From: Pontederia crassipes
Taxonomy: Eukaryota > Streptophyta > Magnoliopsida > Commelinales > Pontederiaceae
Direction of reading: 5' to 3'
Length of the DNA: 64,000 nucleotides
Assembly (NCBI GenBank): GCA_030549335.1
Contig: CM060198.1
Location: forward strand, 54,321,995 to 54,385,994
The notes below the pieces were generated by a model. The model had not been told where the DNA came from and ran no database searches. It worked only from the letters and a program-made list of their open reading frames with translations. A program made the translations under genes and the position numbers. This document shows positions 50,441 through 62,474 of the stretch, in pieces. Positions within the stretch are counted from its first letter, which is position 1. Every line of letters begins with the position of its first letter.

Positions 50441-51157
50441 TCTATTTATGCCCAACCAATAAACATGGATGGTGCAATTTAATAGTTCTTATCATGAATC
50501 ACAATTATATTATTTATATAGTTAAGATATAATGGCTACTTAACACATATAACTAATCAGCTTAATTTATATATTTAAATATCAGTATAGTTGATTAGGA
50601 TATTTACATCTCATTATTTAAATTGCCTATCACTTAACTAACACGCTTAATCAATCTTCAACCAATTCTTGATTTTTTTTAATATCTTACTCCCTAGTAG
50701 TCCATAGAAGTTGACCAAATAGATCAGCATATATATATTATCCATTAAATTAAAAAGAAAGCATTATGCTAAGGAAAACAGGGAGTTCAAATTTAGAAAT
50801 TGAATAACAAGAAAAATGGACATATTTCAAGTTAGAGTTAAAAAAAAGAGTTATGTACAATTTTAAAATAATTAATAATGAATTAACATCAGTCGAACTT
50901 AATAATGAATCAAGTTTTCAGCTTGCGATTTACCTCGTAGTTTCTCCGGATCCGATCTATAATAATTGGTCCCAGGAAGCCATTGAAGCCGGGATTGATT
51001 AATTTGTGCTTTGAATGGTGCAAGAGATATATTCATATACATATCAATTGTGGTGCCAAACTTTTGGACACTTACATTGGGAGCTTTGCTTAAACAGATC
51101 TCACTTTTGACTAATCATTGCAAGTTCAAATGCAATCTACCCCCATGCATGGGCCCA

Positions 51158-51205
<48 letters not shown>

Positions 51206-51945
51206 GTTTAAGGACCACATGAGTCTATGTATTCGCAATCTTTACCCCTTGTAGCAAGCAAGAAACAAGTTACTTTACCTCGATGCCAAGTCTAGCACAT
51301 CAACTAGCTGCTTAATTAATAATTATACTCTTTAATCATCAGTATTTAATGACACCATATGCTAACTTAGGCTTTAGAAGGTATCTTATAGGCACTTAGG
51401 CCGGTTATTTATTGTAAACAATCAACGTCACATAATTCAATTACGAGGTTATGGATCAATAAGTGGCTGAAGATAGACTTAACCTAATATGAACGTCTTC
51501 CTTAAGTTAGTTTAACTCGCTTACAAATCACATATATATTTCAGTATATATCTTATTATGAGAATTATATATGATCTAGAAAAGAAAATGTCATGATTTA
51601 GTGCATTTGTGGCATGATAAGTGGAACTACTCAATTATGCATTGAAGATACTGATGCCATTTTTTTCATTGAGGTTGAAAAAAAGATAGGATTAATTTCT
51701 TAAATTTAATATATAAATTTATTATAACATCCCCCTAAATTATACTGTGATTTCTATTTTGATCCATCCGTTATATTCTGTTAATTTTTTTATTTATTAT
51801 TTTTTTAATTTACCAAATGACTAATGTGTTCTTCTAACACTGAAAATAAATGACATTTAAATATTTATTAGGGACAAATGTGTAAAATTATTATAATTTA
51901 ACAGATATTTAAACGATCAACCCAAAAAAAACTAATATTTCATTT

Positions 51946-51982
<37 letters not shown>

Positions 51983-53700
51983 CATTCCATGCATAGTTGC
52001 ATACATGAATGGGGGAATAGGAATGTAATTATGACCCCATGGGTTTCCTTTTTGTGGTTCCAAAACCTTTTCATTGTTCCCAAAAAAAGTTTCTTTCTTT
52101 TTCTCTCTCTTTTTTTTAAAAAAAAAACAAGAATGAGAATTTCTTTTGGAGAACGAAATGTTGCTCGATTGCTTCAATTTTAAAAACCTAAAAAGGTGGC
52201 AATGGATGGAATATTGTGCCCTGCAGACATCATTGCTACACAATTTTGCTTTTTTTTTCCCTCATCCCCATCATTATGTAATTAATCCACAATTAATATA
52301 TCCAAATCGATCCATATCTGCAATCAGCTTAACAATTAATCATCAAATAATAATGTAGCTTTTCCCTTTAAATTTTTTTATTCCACCACTCTCTTTGGAT
52401 CTCATGCACATTATTTCACAATGAGATGGCATGTTCTAGCTCAAATGTAGCCTTAATTAACTTTGATTAAACATGACGTTGTCCATCTAATTAAATAATT
52501 TTAAAATTTTAAAAAATATATATGAACAAGTGGAGTCGGCCCTATTTTCCCATGTGGACTTTATAGGGGACCAAATAAGGGCCCCATTTTTTTAAAACTA
52601 AATTATTAATTTAAATAAGTTGGTGTGATACAATAAGTGCAAAAATCTCATCAAGATGTATACAAATAAGTATTTATTTGTGAAGCGTCATATTACGATC
52701 CAACGATGATCTATCTATTAATTATCTAGCCTGTTTTGTAAGATATATTGGCGGACAATTTTTTTGGAGTGACAACCCCATCTGGGTTGATCGACCTTTT
52801 GTACTCCGACTCCTTTCATTTTAAAAAAAGAAGAGGGTACAATTTTTTTATTTTACAGTATTGACAATAATAAAGGTAAATGCAAATAAAGAAAAATAAC
52901 TCCTAACTATTCTTTCAATATAATTATGTGTACATTTCCTTTCTCATTTTAGTTTAGGCAATATGTTAGTTTAATATGATAAATTATTTTTTTTCTATGT
53001 ATAGTAGTGGATTATATTTAACCTACTAACTAACTAACTAAATCAAAATTAATGCAACCTCATTCTGACCAGAAATAGTGGAATCAATCATCATTAAATT
53101 AATGGCCACTTAATATGTTGACGCCGTGGTGCCTTGTGACTCTTTAACAGTACGTGCACGCAATTAGAAACAGAGAAATATTATATTATATATATAAAAA
53201 ATCGATATGTCACCATAATGTGCATGGGCTTCATATACATTTCCTTTCAAGCTTTAAACAAAATGAATAAAAAAATCTTTTAGGTCCACAAAAAAAATAT
53301 GTCATGATCATCGAATTTATGTCTATGCTTAATTAGGAAAATTACATCAATTTTCAAGGTTAAATGCGTATACTTGCACCACTAATGTAGCACAAAAGGT
53401 GTTATGTAGTTGAGTTTGATTGACATAGTTAATCTGTATAATAATTGTTTCTCGAAGTCCAGAAGAGATAATTAATGTTGCTATATGGTCTTCTTACTAA
53501 TTTTAGATATGAGATATACATGTCAGTCATTTAGGGATGCTTAGAGCATGGAATTAATAATAATGTTTGACTTTGGCACCATTATGGCGACAGATGTGGT
53601 CGACTTGTGCTGCCCAAAAACTCCCAGCTGCCATACAGAACTCGAAGATTTTGCCCAATATTTTGTGATAACATAGTCATGAATAGAACAATAATATATA
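50441..53700. other. AT-rich intergenic DNA with microsatellites
   Basis: A (GA)n run of about 20 units at 51162-51202 and a (TA)n run at 51947-51978. No gene recognised. Confidence 0.55.
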
Positions 53701-53715
53701 TATATGGATTAATGT

Positions 53716-53745
53716 ACCTACAAAGCACTTTCCGCTTTGTAGGAA
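53716..53745. repeat. Short perfect hairpin
   Basis: Ten-base arms cctacaaagc / gctttgtagg around a seven-base loop. Possibly the end of a small element related to the adjacent MITE; nothing more can be said. Confidence 0.5.
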
Positions 53746-53819
53746 TGCTGAGCGCATCTCAACCGTTGATCCACTCATCAATGGATCTGATCAAAAGTGA
53801 TTAAACCATATGTGTGTGT

Positions 53820-54212
53820 GTGTTTAATGTAAGTGTTGAACGCTTTACATGTGAAGCGTGTGTCAAACGACTTTACGCATAATTTAATTTATTTTTTCGA
53901 TATCTTTTTTTATGAATAATTTAGATGATCATTAATGACAACAAAAAATAGTTTTATAACGTAAAAAGTTATGAATATATATATATATATATATATATAT
54001 TATGAAGGAATAATAATGTACATAAGTTTGTAAAATTTTGAAAATAATAAATATATTTGTTGACAATGATTTAATCATGTTTTTATTATTGATCATTTAA
54101 ATTATTCATGAAGAAATATATCGAAAAAAAATAAAGAAAAATATGCGTAAAGTTGCTTGACACGTGATTCACATGTAAAGCGTTCAACACCTACATTAAA
54201 CCCTATGTGGAG
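53820..54212. mobile_element. Long-armed MITE or palindromic element
   Basis: The left arm from ttaatgtaagtgttgaacgc to about 53945 pairs with the right arm ending gcgttcaacacctacattaa at about 54206, with few mismatches over roughly 120-140 bases. The centre carries an (AT)n run. No ORF. It could fold into a long hairpin. Confidence 0.8.
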
Positions 54213-54319
54213 TATATATATATGAGGTATTAGTGTGCAATCAAATGATACTATGAATAGAGTATTGATTGTACGATGCGATCATTGCACGTTAATTTAA
54301 CTATATATGTGAGTTAAAT

Positions 54320-54735
54320 TAGTGTGTTGTGATGGAGGTGATGACGACACCCGATGTAGAAGGCGACGGCGGCGGCTTTCACTTCCATGTATGAGCGCTC
54401 GTTGCATCTTTTCATTGCCAACAAGGAGGGCAGCGAGGTCATCGTGAAGGAAGAGGCGACGACAACGCTCGATGGAGGAGGGGCTGGGGCTTCGACTTCC
54501 ATGTCTAAGAGAGGAGGGGGTGGCGTGACTTCCAACGAGGAGGCCGACACACGTGACGATGGCCGGACACGGAGGAGGCGCTTGCGACGATGGCTGGACG
54601 GAGAAGGAGGCAGCGCCCGTGACGTCGTCTGGACCCAGGAGGAGGGCAACACTCATCATGCCGATTGTACGTGTGATTCAATCGACCTCTGTGCAGAGTT
54701 CACAGAGGTATGCGCTTGTGGCCTGTGGCTGTGAA
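54320..54735. other. GC-rich island with overlapping frames, function unknown
   Basis: A sharp GC rise in AT-rich DNA, open on both strands (plus 54387-54734, minus 54659-54297). The composition (GAGGAGG, GACGACG) explains the long frames. No domain or splice site stands out. It could be a captured exon or degraded first exon. Confidence 0.35.
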
Positions 54736-54785
54736 CCACAAAGTCAATCACCCGGTTCATTTTTTTTTTTGCTATTTTTCATTTA

Positions 54786-55964
54786 ATAAGAAAAATATTA
54801 TTTTTAACATTCTAATGATTTGAATGTTGTGTTGTGGAACTTGTAACAATGATTTATTCGTATTATGATAATTTTGTTAAACTGCTCATATTGATCTTCT
54901 AATGTTTAATTATGTATATTATAACTATTGCATAAATATTGTATAAATATTGAATATTTTCTATTTTTTTCATACTTTTGAGCCAAAAAAAAATCAAGAA
55001 ATCGAGGTTCACGCGAGTTTAGGGAATCCTTGAGGATCAGCCAACATTGGAGATTCGGGATGGGGGCCAATCAACGGGGTCCAAGCTAGGGGAGTGTCCC
55101 TTGCCTGTTTGAGTGTCACCCCTACTTAATATTGACTAATTTGATGTCAAATGAAATTGCATAAAATAAGATTATAAAATATTATAAATTATAATCTTTC
55201 TAAAATTTAAACATTTACAATATATCATTCGCCTATTCATGTGACAATTGTTGACTTAATATTTTAAAATATTTTTAATAAAAAATATATTAATAGATAT
55301 AAATTTTGGGCTAACTATGAAATCAAAGCAAAACTCAAACTTTTTTACATAATTTACCTTATTATATTTATGTATATATTAAAATAACAAAAAAATTAGT
55401 TCTTTTTATTTTATTCATGTCTAAACCCAATGGAAGTTTATGCTATATTTAAAAAAAAAACTAATCTTTAAGTATTTCATTCAAACTAATGGAAGTTTAG
55501 ATATGAATAGAACCGAAGTTTAAAGAGTGTGCCAAATATGTTTTAAATGAAATGTGGGTTAAGCAGTTTTAGGTATTCTTCTGTTCATTTTCTTAATACT
55601 TTTGTTATAACTTAAAAGTTTATTAAGGTTCTTGAAACTTAGAAGAACTAAATTTTTAAAAGTAAAATAGATAAATTGCTATGTTACTTTAATTCCACAC
55701 TACAAATATTTAAGTCACTATATATTTTAGATTTTGAAAAATTGAACAGGGCCCTCAGACTATATATGGTTCTGCACTTGCACAAGCACTTTGATTCATG
55801 CAATGATGAATTCCTAAAACATGCGCAAAATTATGTCTTCAAAGATTCCCACAACTAAACGACTATATGTATTCATGAGCTGAGATGAGGCCGAACTGGT
55901 CATATTTTGATGTAAACTTGTAAAAGATATAATGTTTCAGAGATTATGTTCAAAAACCAATGAT
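54786..55964. other. AT-rich intergenic DNA, no gene seen
   Basis: A possible MITE remnant at about 55320-55560 (tttttacataatttacc). Nothing coding. Confidence 0.45.
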
Positions 55965-56110
55965 GGCTGGCAATCGGATAGCAGAATTATATTCTGAAGT
56001 CGTTGAGTACTAATAATCTCAGGTTCGATTCACAAAATCGTATCTATCTCTTTTGTCTAAACACCAAATTAGTCGGGTACTAATAATTCTGAATGGATGG
56101 AGAAAAAAAG
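55965..56110 (+). repeat. Possible tRNA-derived SINE, same family as 50205
   Basis: tggctggcaatcggatagca resembles an A box and ggttcgattcac a B box about 45 bases on. The 3' part ttagtcgggtactaataa matches the copy near 50345. Confidence 0.4.
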
Positions 56111-57039
56111 TGTTAATGGTCAGAGAAAAAAAAGATTACTACAGCAATTTGCCTTCTTGTTCTTAATCATGGTTTCGGCTTTAACATAAACATATGCCTG
56201 ATTAATTCCTGGTGGAAATTAACAAAGATCCATTTTCCTTTCTTTTTTACTACCACCTCAGTGTTGGAGAGCTTTGATTTCGAATAATTTAGTTGGACAA
56301 ACTTCCAACTAAACTCACATCTAAAAAAAATAAAAATAAAACTCCAAACATTGCATAAGTGGAAAAATATTTCTTACCACTTGAACCAACTCCCCATGGT
56401 GGACTTTATTCTACATTATTCTATCAAACACTCAAAGAATCACAAAGGCAAAATTGGTACTTTAAAATTTTTATTCGTGTGAATAGTCAAATTTTTAGAC
56501 ATAAATTAAATAGATTACCTTACATCAATAATCAGTGAATTTCATTCCTAAATAATGTTACAGATTAATAAACGCGGGAATAAACAAGAGCGAGGTTGTA
56601 TTTTGATGACATGAACTCTTATCACTTCTTTCTTCTCCTCAAGAAGACCAAACATGATCAATATCTTATGTTCTTTAAGGTAAGTATTCGTTTTGAATCT
56701 TTAAACATATGTAACTTTATGACATTCAGAAAGCTTTACACAAATATTTTCACTACAGCAATGTTGAGACTCAATGTTGTTATAAATTTAGAACACCATG
56801 GGATTACTTTCTCATCCATGCAATCTCTCGTCCATGTGTATATATTTATTTAGATATGTCATACACATACATATTGAGAACATGTAACAAATGGTGAACA
56901 CTTTATGCAACTTTTGGAAACATTTTGAATGGAAACCAAGTATCTTGTATACGTCAAGGATAGTCGATCCCTCTAGTAGTTCCATATTTACATCCTATGG
57001 ATGGTAAGAAAGCTCTGATTCACTGCAATCGACTAATAA

Positions 57040-57275
57040 GGAATGCTCTATTTCAGTGCTCCCAGAATTGCTATCTTGGTTTGTAACAATTGTCATGAGT
57101 ACAAAATCAAGCTGACCTGTTGGCAGGTAAGCAAGTTCAACACTATTTCAGGAACATCCATGGCCTGTCCTATGTATCAGGAGGTGCTGCCTATGTTAAA
57201 ACACTGCACCCTACTTAGTCTCCTGTCACCATAATGGCTGTGCTGATGACTACCGCTAAGTTGTGTTTCTATGCT
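57040..57275 (+). pseudogene. Cucumisin-like subtilase fragment, left arm
   Basis: Plus strand: FNTISGTSMACP holds the catalytic-Ser motif (GTSMACP) of S8 subtilases, followed after a one-base frame change by VSGGAAYVKTLHPT, a stop, then SPVTIMAVLMTTAKL. That is the usual GAAAYVK..HP.WSP..I.SALMTTA stretch. Only this catalytic-Ser exon and adjoining non-coding DNA remain. Such enzymes are secreted cell-wall proteases; this fragment is dead. Confidence 0.85.
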
Positions 57276-57409
57276 ATGCCTTAATTTATTTTCATTACTG
57301 ATCCAAACAAAATTTTGCACTTCGAACCAAATATGAAGACTTTTGATGTTTGCTAAGAAGTGCAAAATTTTGTTTAAATCAATAATGCAATAAATTAAAA
57401 GAGTGCATA

Positions 57410-57640
57410 GAAACACAGCTTCGACGGCAGTCACTAGTGCAGAACTACAGATATTATGGCAGTAGGAGACCAAAGCTGGAATCGTGGGTGCGGTGACTTA
57501 ACATAGGGAGCCACTCTAGATACATGGGGCAACCCTGGATGTTCATGAAATCATGTTGAACATGTTTATGTCGTCAGTCAGTCATTCTGTAACCAAACTG
57601 CAGAGACAGCAACTCCAAGAGCACTGATATCAGACTGAAA
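57410..57640 (-). pseudogene. Cucumisin-like subtilase fragment, right arm
   Basis: Minus strand: SDISALGVAVSAVW (matching the PDI.APGV.I.AAW region), then after decay PHVSRVAPYVKSPHP and WSPTAIISVVL, ending in stops. It is the mirror copy of the left-arm fragment, with the GTSM motif itself degraded. Confidence 0.8.
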
Positions 57641-58149
57641 ACAAAATTATAACAATGAATCAGAACTTTTTTATTGCGAATATGGAACTACTAAAGATGA
57701 TACCAGAAGCCTCACTACCTTTACATATACGAAATACTTGTTTTTTCAATTTAGAATGTTTTCAAAAAACACATAAAATGTTCATTTGTTGTTAAATATT
57801 TTCAATATGAACTTGTATACATATCTAAATAAACATATATACATAGATGGGAAAGTAAACTCATGATGTTTTAAATTAATAACAATATTAAGTCTCAACA
57901 TTGCTGCAGTGTAAATATTTCTATAAGTTTCTATAATGACATGGCCACATATGTATAAAGATTCAAAATGAATGCTTTGATCATGTTTGATCCTCTAAAA
58001 GAGTATAAAGCAACGGTAGGAATTATGTACTCGAATACAACCTTGCTCTTGTTTATTGCCGCTTCTATTAATCTGTAATATCATTTAGAAACGAATTTCA
58101 TAATATTAATGTAACAGAATCTATTTAATTAATATTGACATATGTACCG

Positions 58150-60304
58150 AAGCATGGAGTAAAAACCGAATCTTCAAGCTGATGACATCTTTGCCACAAC
58201 AGCTTCCTCCCAAGTGCATATACAAGCAGAGGCGGCACAACATTCCTGATCTGAGAGTATTTATTCTGTATGTTACCTGAGAAGATGTAACCATTGGAAA
58301 AACCCTGCAAACAGATATGACTGATATCTCAGCAGAATTCGGAATAAAAATAAGTTGACACTGTTTCAAACATTTCAACTCCATTGAACCCCGAAATGGA
58401 GATAAATGCACAACAACATAGAAAGTTTTGGTGCTTTACCCATGCCAACTTTTCCCATGGGTTCGGGGAGGTAGGAAATTGCCTTCCCAGTCCAACCTGC
58501 CTTAAAGCCCCCTTCCATTGGTTGTGCCTTTTGCCCAGTTGCAGCTTGACCTGATGTTTCATGGCATTGGCATTTCATTACTTACCTTTGTATTTGATAT
58601 GAGGTATCATCCAACATTATAAGCGCAGAACTGTATAATAAGAAGACAGATTGGTGCTACCTTTTCATCAGGGTGATCACGCCAGTCCACGCCAGGAAGC
58701 TTAGGGATGTGTTGTCATCTGATCAGATTCAATTCGTTCATTTCCTTGGATATGTGTTCATTTAGAACGGACATGTTCCCTCTTATTTGCTTCTGGAACA
58801 AGGATAGAGGTTCACTTCCATACTGCAGTGAGAGAAACACCAAAACAAATTAAAAGAAACAGTAAGCAGAGGAAACAGAATGGAAGATACAACAACAACA
58901 ACAACAAAGCCTTAACCCACTAGGTGGGGTCGGCTACATGGATCATACGACGCTATTCGTTGATCCATGTTCATGCGATTCGACAGGGTTTTACGCTGGC
59001 TGTCGGGGCCTAACATAACCCTCCTCCTTTATCCGGACTTAGGACCGGCTATAAAACAGAATGGAAGATAATGATCAAGAAATGCTAATTATACATGGAT
59101 TGTAGGTTTGGACGCCCCCCATTTTTAACTGGTGGTAGATCACCAATGGTATCAAACTCAGTAAGTGAACGAAATGGAGCTCCCCCGGAACTGCTCCGAA
59201 CAGCAGCATAATGTGAATCCCCAGGCAGACTTCTTTTCAGTTCAGACCCCGCAAAACATGCCCAGGAAGGATCTCTTCAGGAAAGGCTGGCCATATAAAT
59301 GCTCTCTTCCTTGATTGAGAAACACAAGAGGCACCAGCCTCCGGTGTTCCAACCCACACCTAAGCAAAGGGAGCCATTTTGCTCAACACAGCCTAATACA
59401 CAATGAACGGAATAACATTAGTACCATCCAACAGAAAGGTTACACTGTGTCAAGGCAAAGAAAGTAACATGTACATACCTGATACCCCATAGCTAAAGTG
59501 AGGCAAGAGTGGATCTGAATGTTTGTCCTTTGTTGAAACTTGAAAGAGAGAAAATTTCTAACATTCTTCAAAAAGGAATAACTTGGCCCGAAATGACAAA
59601 GTACTGTTGCCAGTACCTCTTGTTCACAGTAATTCTCCCAGCCCCAGGCAGTAGGTTGGCAAGAACCTGTTGCATATTTTTTGAACCCGGAACGGATTAA
59701 TCTTGACTTACCCCAGGTTAGTCACAAGTGCATAATCAGTCGAGTTCAAAAGCATGAACCATTGTTCACATCCGTGAGTGAAAGTCGGGGACTTTGCTAA
59801 CAAGCTCACAACTGTGAAGGTAACCCATGATTGTGAACCCCACTTCTAACTCCAGTTGGTGATCTTTCATGACTCTGAAAACTTTGTTCTTGTGTTGTAC
59901 ATTTCAATAGACTCTTAACAGCTAAAGATTGACATTTGCACATGTGTTCCTTGATTTGTTAATGCTGAAAACCAAGAACTATCTTCGATGAGGAAGGACA
60001 TGAAAACATATGCAGCATTGTCTAGTGGAAACGATGAACAGAAAACAGCAAAAGCTAAACATTACCCATTGCTACTTCAAGATAACATTGCGATATAACT
60101 GAATGCTTCACCAGGTGGCTCTTCGTATGCAATGACCCGTTTTGTAAAAGAAACACCTACCAGTTCAAAATATTTGTAACACAACATCCAAAAACTATAT
60201 GTAACTCAAGAAACTGCAAGTATGCGTGTTTACCAGATTGTTGCAGCCCTTCTGACAAGCCACCACAGCCAGCAAAGATATCTAATGTAGCCAAATAGTT
60301 TTCT
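58150..60304 (-). pseudogene. MET1-type DNA (cytosine-5) methyltransferase, catalytic domain, broken
   Basis: Minus strand, introns retained. From the 5' side: motif I LATLDIFAGCGGLSEGLQQ at about 60300-60240; KRVIAYEEPPGEAF near 60150; LKNVRNFLSF near 59575, where ENV is expected, then QTFRSTLASL in another frame; [17 protein letters not shown] near 59310; SGGAPFRSLTEFDTIGDLPP near 59150; SLFQKQIRGNMSVLNEHISK near 58790, then a stop; LPGVDWRDHPDEK near 58690; KRHNQWKG and FPTS near 58500; and the C-terminal [20 protein letters not shown] near 58250, from the target-recognition end and motifs IX-X. The exon with the catalytic PCQ motif was not found, and several stops and frameshifts are present. 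MET1 maintains CG methylation; this copy cannot. Retained introns show a DNA-level duplication rather than a processed copy. Confidence 0.92.
58890..59053 (-). mobile_element. Au SINE
   Basis: On the minus strand it ends ccgaccccacctagtggg, then a short link and (TTG)n, the hallmark tail of Au SINEs. The upstream gaggagggttatgttagg also fits. It is flanked by a perfect 17-bp target duplication, aaacagaatggaagata at 58873-58889 and 59054-59070. It lies between MET1 exons. Confidence 0.92.
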
Positions 60305-60870
60305 CTAACGCCAAGTCTTTAGGCATCTGAAACATTTCTTGGGAGTAGCCGGAGAGGCTTGGCTCTGGGGTCGGTCTTGGTCATCAACTGGATGTCCAAG
60401 AAAAGCTTATGAGTGTAAACGGATGGAGCTTCCCTCACCACCATGGCCCTCCCATGGCGGGCGCTGTTGCTGAGCAAAGGCGTCACCTTTCTGAATATTG
60501 AAACAGCCTCCGACGTCTCTCCGGCCAGGCCCCTGTACAGAGCGTGATCCTAATACTGACTCAGTAGGTTGAGGACCCTACGACAGCTCTCCGTCGCAGC
60601 TCTGTTAGCTACCTCCACCTCCTCCATCTGGAGGAGGTGACAAAATCCAGATTTATCAGCAAGATCTGCAAAAACAGTGTGTGTGCAACATCAGAACGAA
60701 GAAGTGAAGAAACAAGCTCGGATTTTGCACTAATTTTAACATTGCAGAAAGCAACGCCAAAGAGATGATCCAACCAGAGCAGCAAACCCTTGTAGCTAAA
60801 GCTGGTGGGTTTGGAAGGCGTGACAGGGAGGAGCGTAACAGGTGTGAAATTTTTCTTCCATCGTCCCATT
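60305..60870 (-). pseudogene. Partial WRKY copy fused to the MET1 fragment
   Basis: Minus strand copy of the WRKY leader and first about 115 codons. From the ATG at 60627 it reads [20 protein letters not shown], then a stop after [42 protein letters not shown], and PRAKPLRLLPRNVSDA before a one-base insertion creates a stop. Similarity to the intact gene ends at about 60305, where MET1 sequence starts on the same strand. The leader acceptor and upstream ggaaggcgtgacagggagg are kept, but about 390 bp of leader present in the intact gene is absent. The WRKY domain itself is missing. Confidence 0.93.
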
Positions 60871-60884
60871 TAAGAAGACGAGGG

Positions 60885-62340
60885 ACTCAAAATATTAAAA
60901 TTTGATAACCACCAGTGTAATAAAAAAAATTAAGAATTCTACTAAAATTTTGGATGATTTAAAATAATAAATAAATAAAATCAGACCTTTTTTCCCAAAA
61001 TTGATAGGAGACTAATTATTTTTTAGTGTGCATATATTACCTTCTGTATGATTTAATATTTTTCAATTACCTTTCAGAAGAACTCTAATTCAATAATTTT
61101 TGCAATTTCGTGTTAATTTTTAAATTATACTTATGAAGTTATGATACTAAACACATTTATGTTATATTATATTAGGAGGAAAATATATATATAGAGAGTA
61201 GAGTATTTTATTTATTAGATTAATAAAATAAATATATATTAAATTAAAGTATGTATTAAATAGTAAATGTAGTCAAGATCAAAATCATCGGATTATCCGA
61301 TAAGTTATTTTAACAAATATGATTAATTTAACGGTTATAATTTATTTAGTATTAAATGATACTTTTTATTATCAAATTATCTTAATAAATATATATTATT
61401 TCATCTAAAGAATATTTAATTAATCTAATCATAAATTATTATTATTATTATTATTAAATTAATAAATAATGAGTAATAAGCGCTCTACGTCAAAGTGTAG
61501 AACATAGTGCTATAGATACTCATTAACATCTTATATTATTTGAATAAAGATATTATGAATCTACAAGTTTATTTGGAGAAAAAAAATGGTCGATCAGAAT
61601 CTTCGGGTTGTAAGTGAAAAAGTAGTCACTCAAAAAATCTATCAAATTTGAAAAATTTGATCTAGAAAAATAAAAAAATGCGGAGCCTAATTAAAATTTT
61701 ATCTAGTTTTAGAACATTAATATTACTCGTTTGAATTAGGCCTTCTAGCCAATCCGAATCAAATATATTTGTAAGTATGTTATAATTAAAATATTTCTTC
61801 AACTTTTAAATAATATTTAATCATTTTACTTTTTCTCTTTTGCTTATTTGTTAGATTATTATTGAGTTATTATGATGTAGTTGAATTTAAATATATGAAG
61901 TTATTAACAGATTTTAATAAAGTTTAATAATTAAAGTTGAACTTTAATTTTTTTAAAAAAAAGGTGATTTGCATAAAAAAGTTGAACTTAGAGTGAAATT
62001 TTCTTTGTTTTTAAATATCTCATGCGGTATATTTAATGTTTATATTTTTTAAAAATTTCTATTATTTTAAACTAAGGTCTATTTTGTAATCAAAACAAAA
62101 AAGTAAGGCCTCGACTCGAAAAAGTCGAGATCATTTAGGTCAATTTTTTTCTCCTAAAAAAATTTAGGGTGGACTTTTATGTTTTAAAATCGCTCGAAAT
62201 TTAGAGATCATTTTTTTCTCACATATACGTTAGATGGTTATTCTTTTTAAAATAATCTTTTAAAATCAAAATACTAAGACCACTCGAATTAATTTTTCCC
62301 CTAATACCATGAAGGGACAACATGAAAAATATACATTCTA
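60885..62340. other. AT-rich DNA inside the duplicated WRKY upstream region
   Basis: About 1.5 kb with no counterpart near 46030-46130, so probably inserted after duplication (or lost from the other copy). An (ATT)n run lies near 61440. No gene. Confidence 0.45.
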
Positions 62341-62344
62341 TACA

Positions 62345-62474
62345 TTATTAGTTTTATTTATTTATTTTCCCCCTCACACTAGGCTCAATTTAGGGGAATT
62401 CAGTTTAATTTATTAGTTTTATTTATTTATTTTCCCCCTCACACTAGGCTCAATTTAGGGGAATTGAGTTTAAT
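62345..62474. repeat. 65-bp tandem duplication
   Basis: Two copies, about 62345-62409 and 62410-62474, containing ccccctcacactaggctcaa and differing by one base (aattcag / aattgag). It lies in the segment homologous to the WRKY upstream DNA near 46130, which has a single copy. Confidence 0.85.

Larger units (their letters stand above)
56495..58135. repeat. Long imperfect inverted repeat containing subtilase fragments
   Basis: The left arm (about 56495-57322) and the reverse complement of the right arm (about 57355-58135) align throughout with scattered differences. Matching landmarks are aataaacaagagcgaggttg (56580) with its counterpart near 58050, ctagtagttccatattt (56975) with 57695, and caaaattttgcacttc (57307) with 57356. 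The spacer is only about 32 bases. A transcript across it would fold into a hairpin of about 0.8 kb. Confidence 0.9.

Noticed and set aside
51947..51978. (TA)n run as an origin or terminator-like structure
   Set aside because: Simple microsatellite; such runs also occur at 17575 and 53980 without other features.
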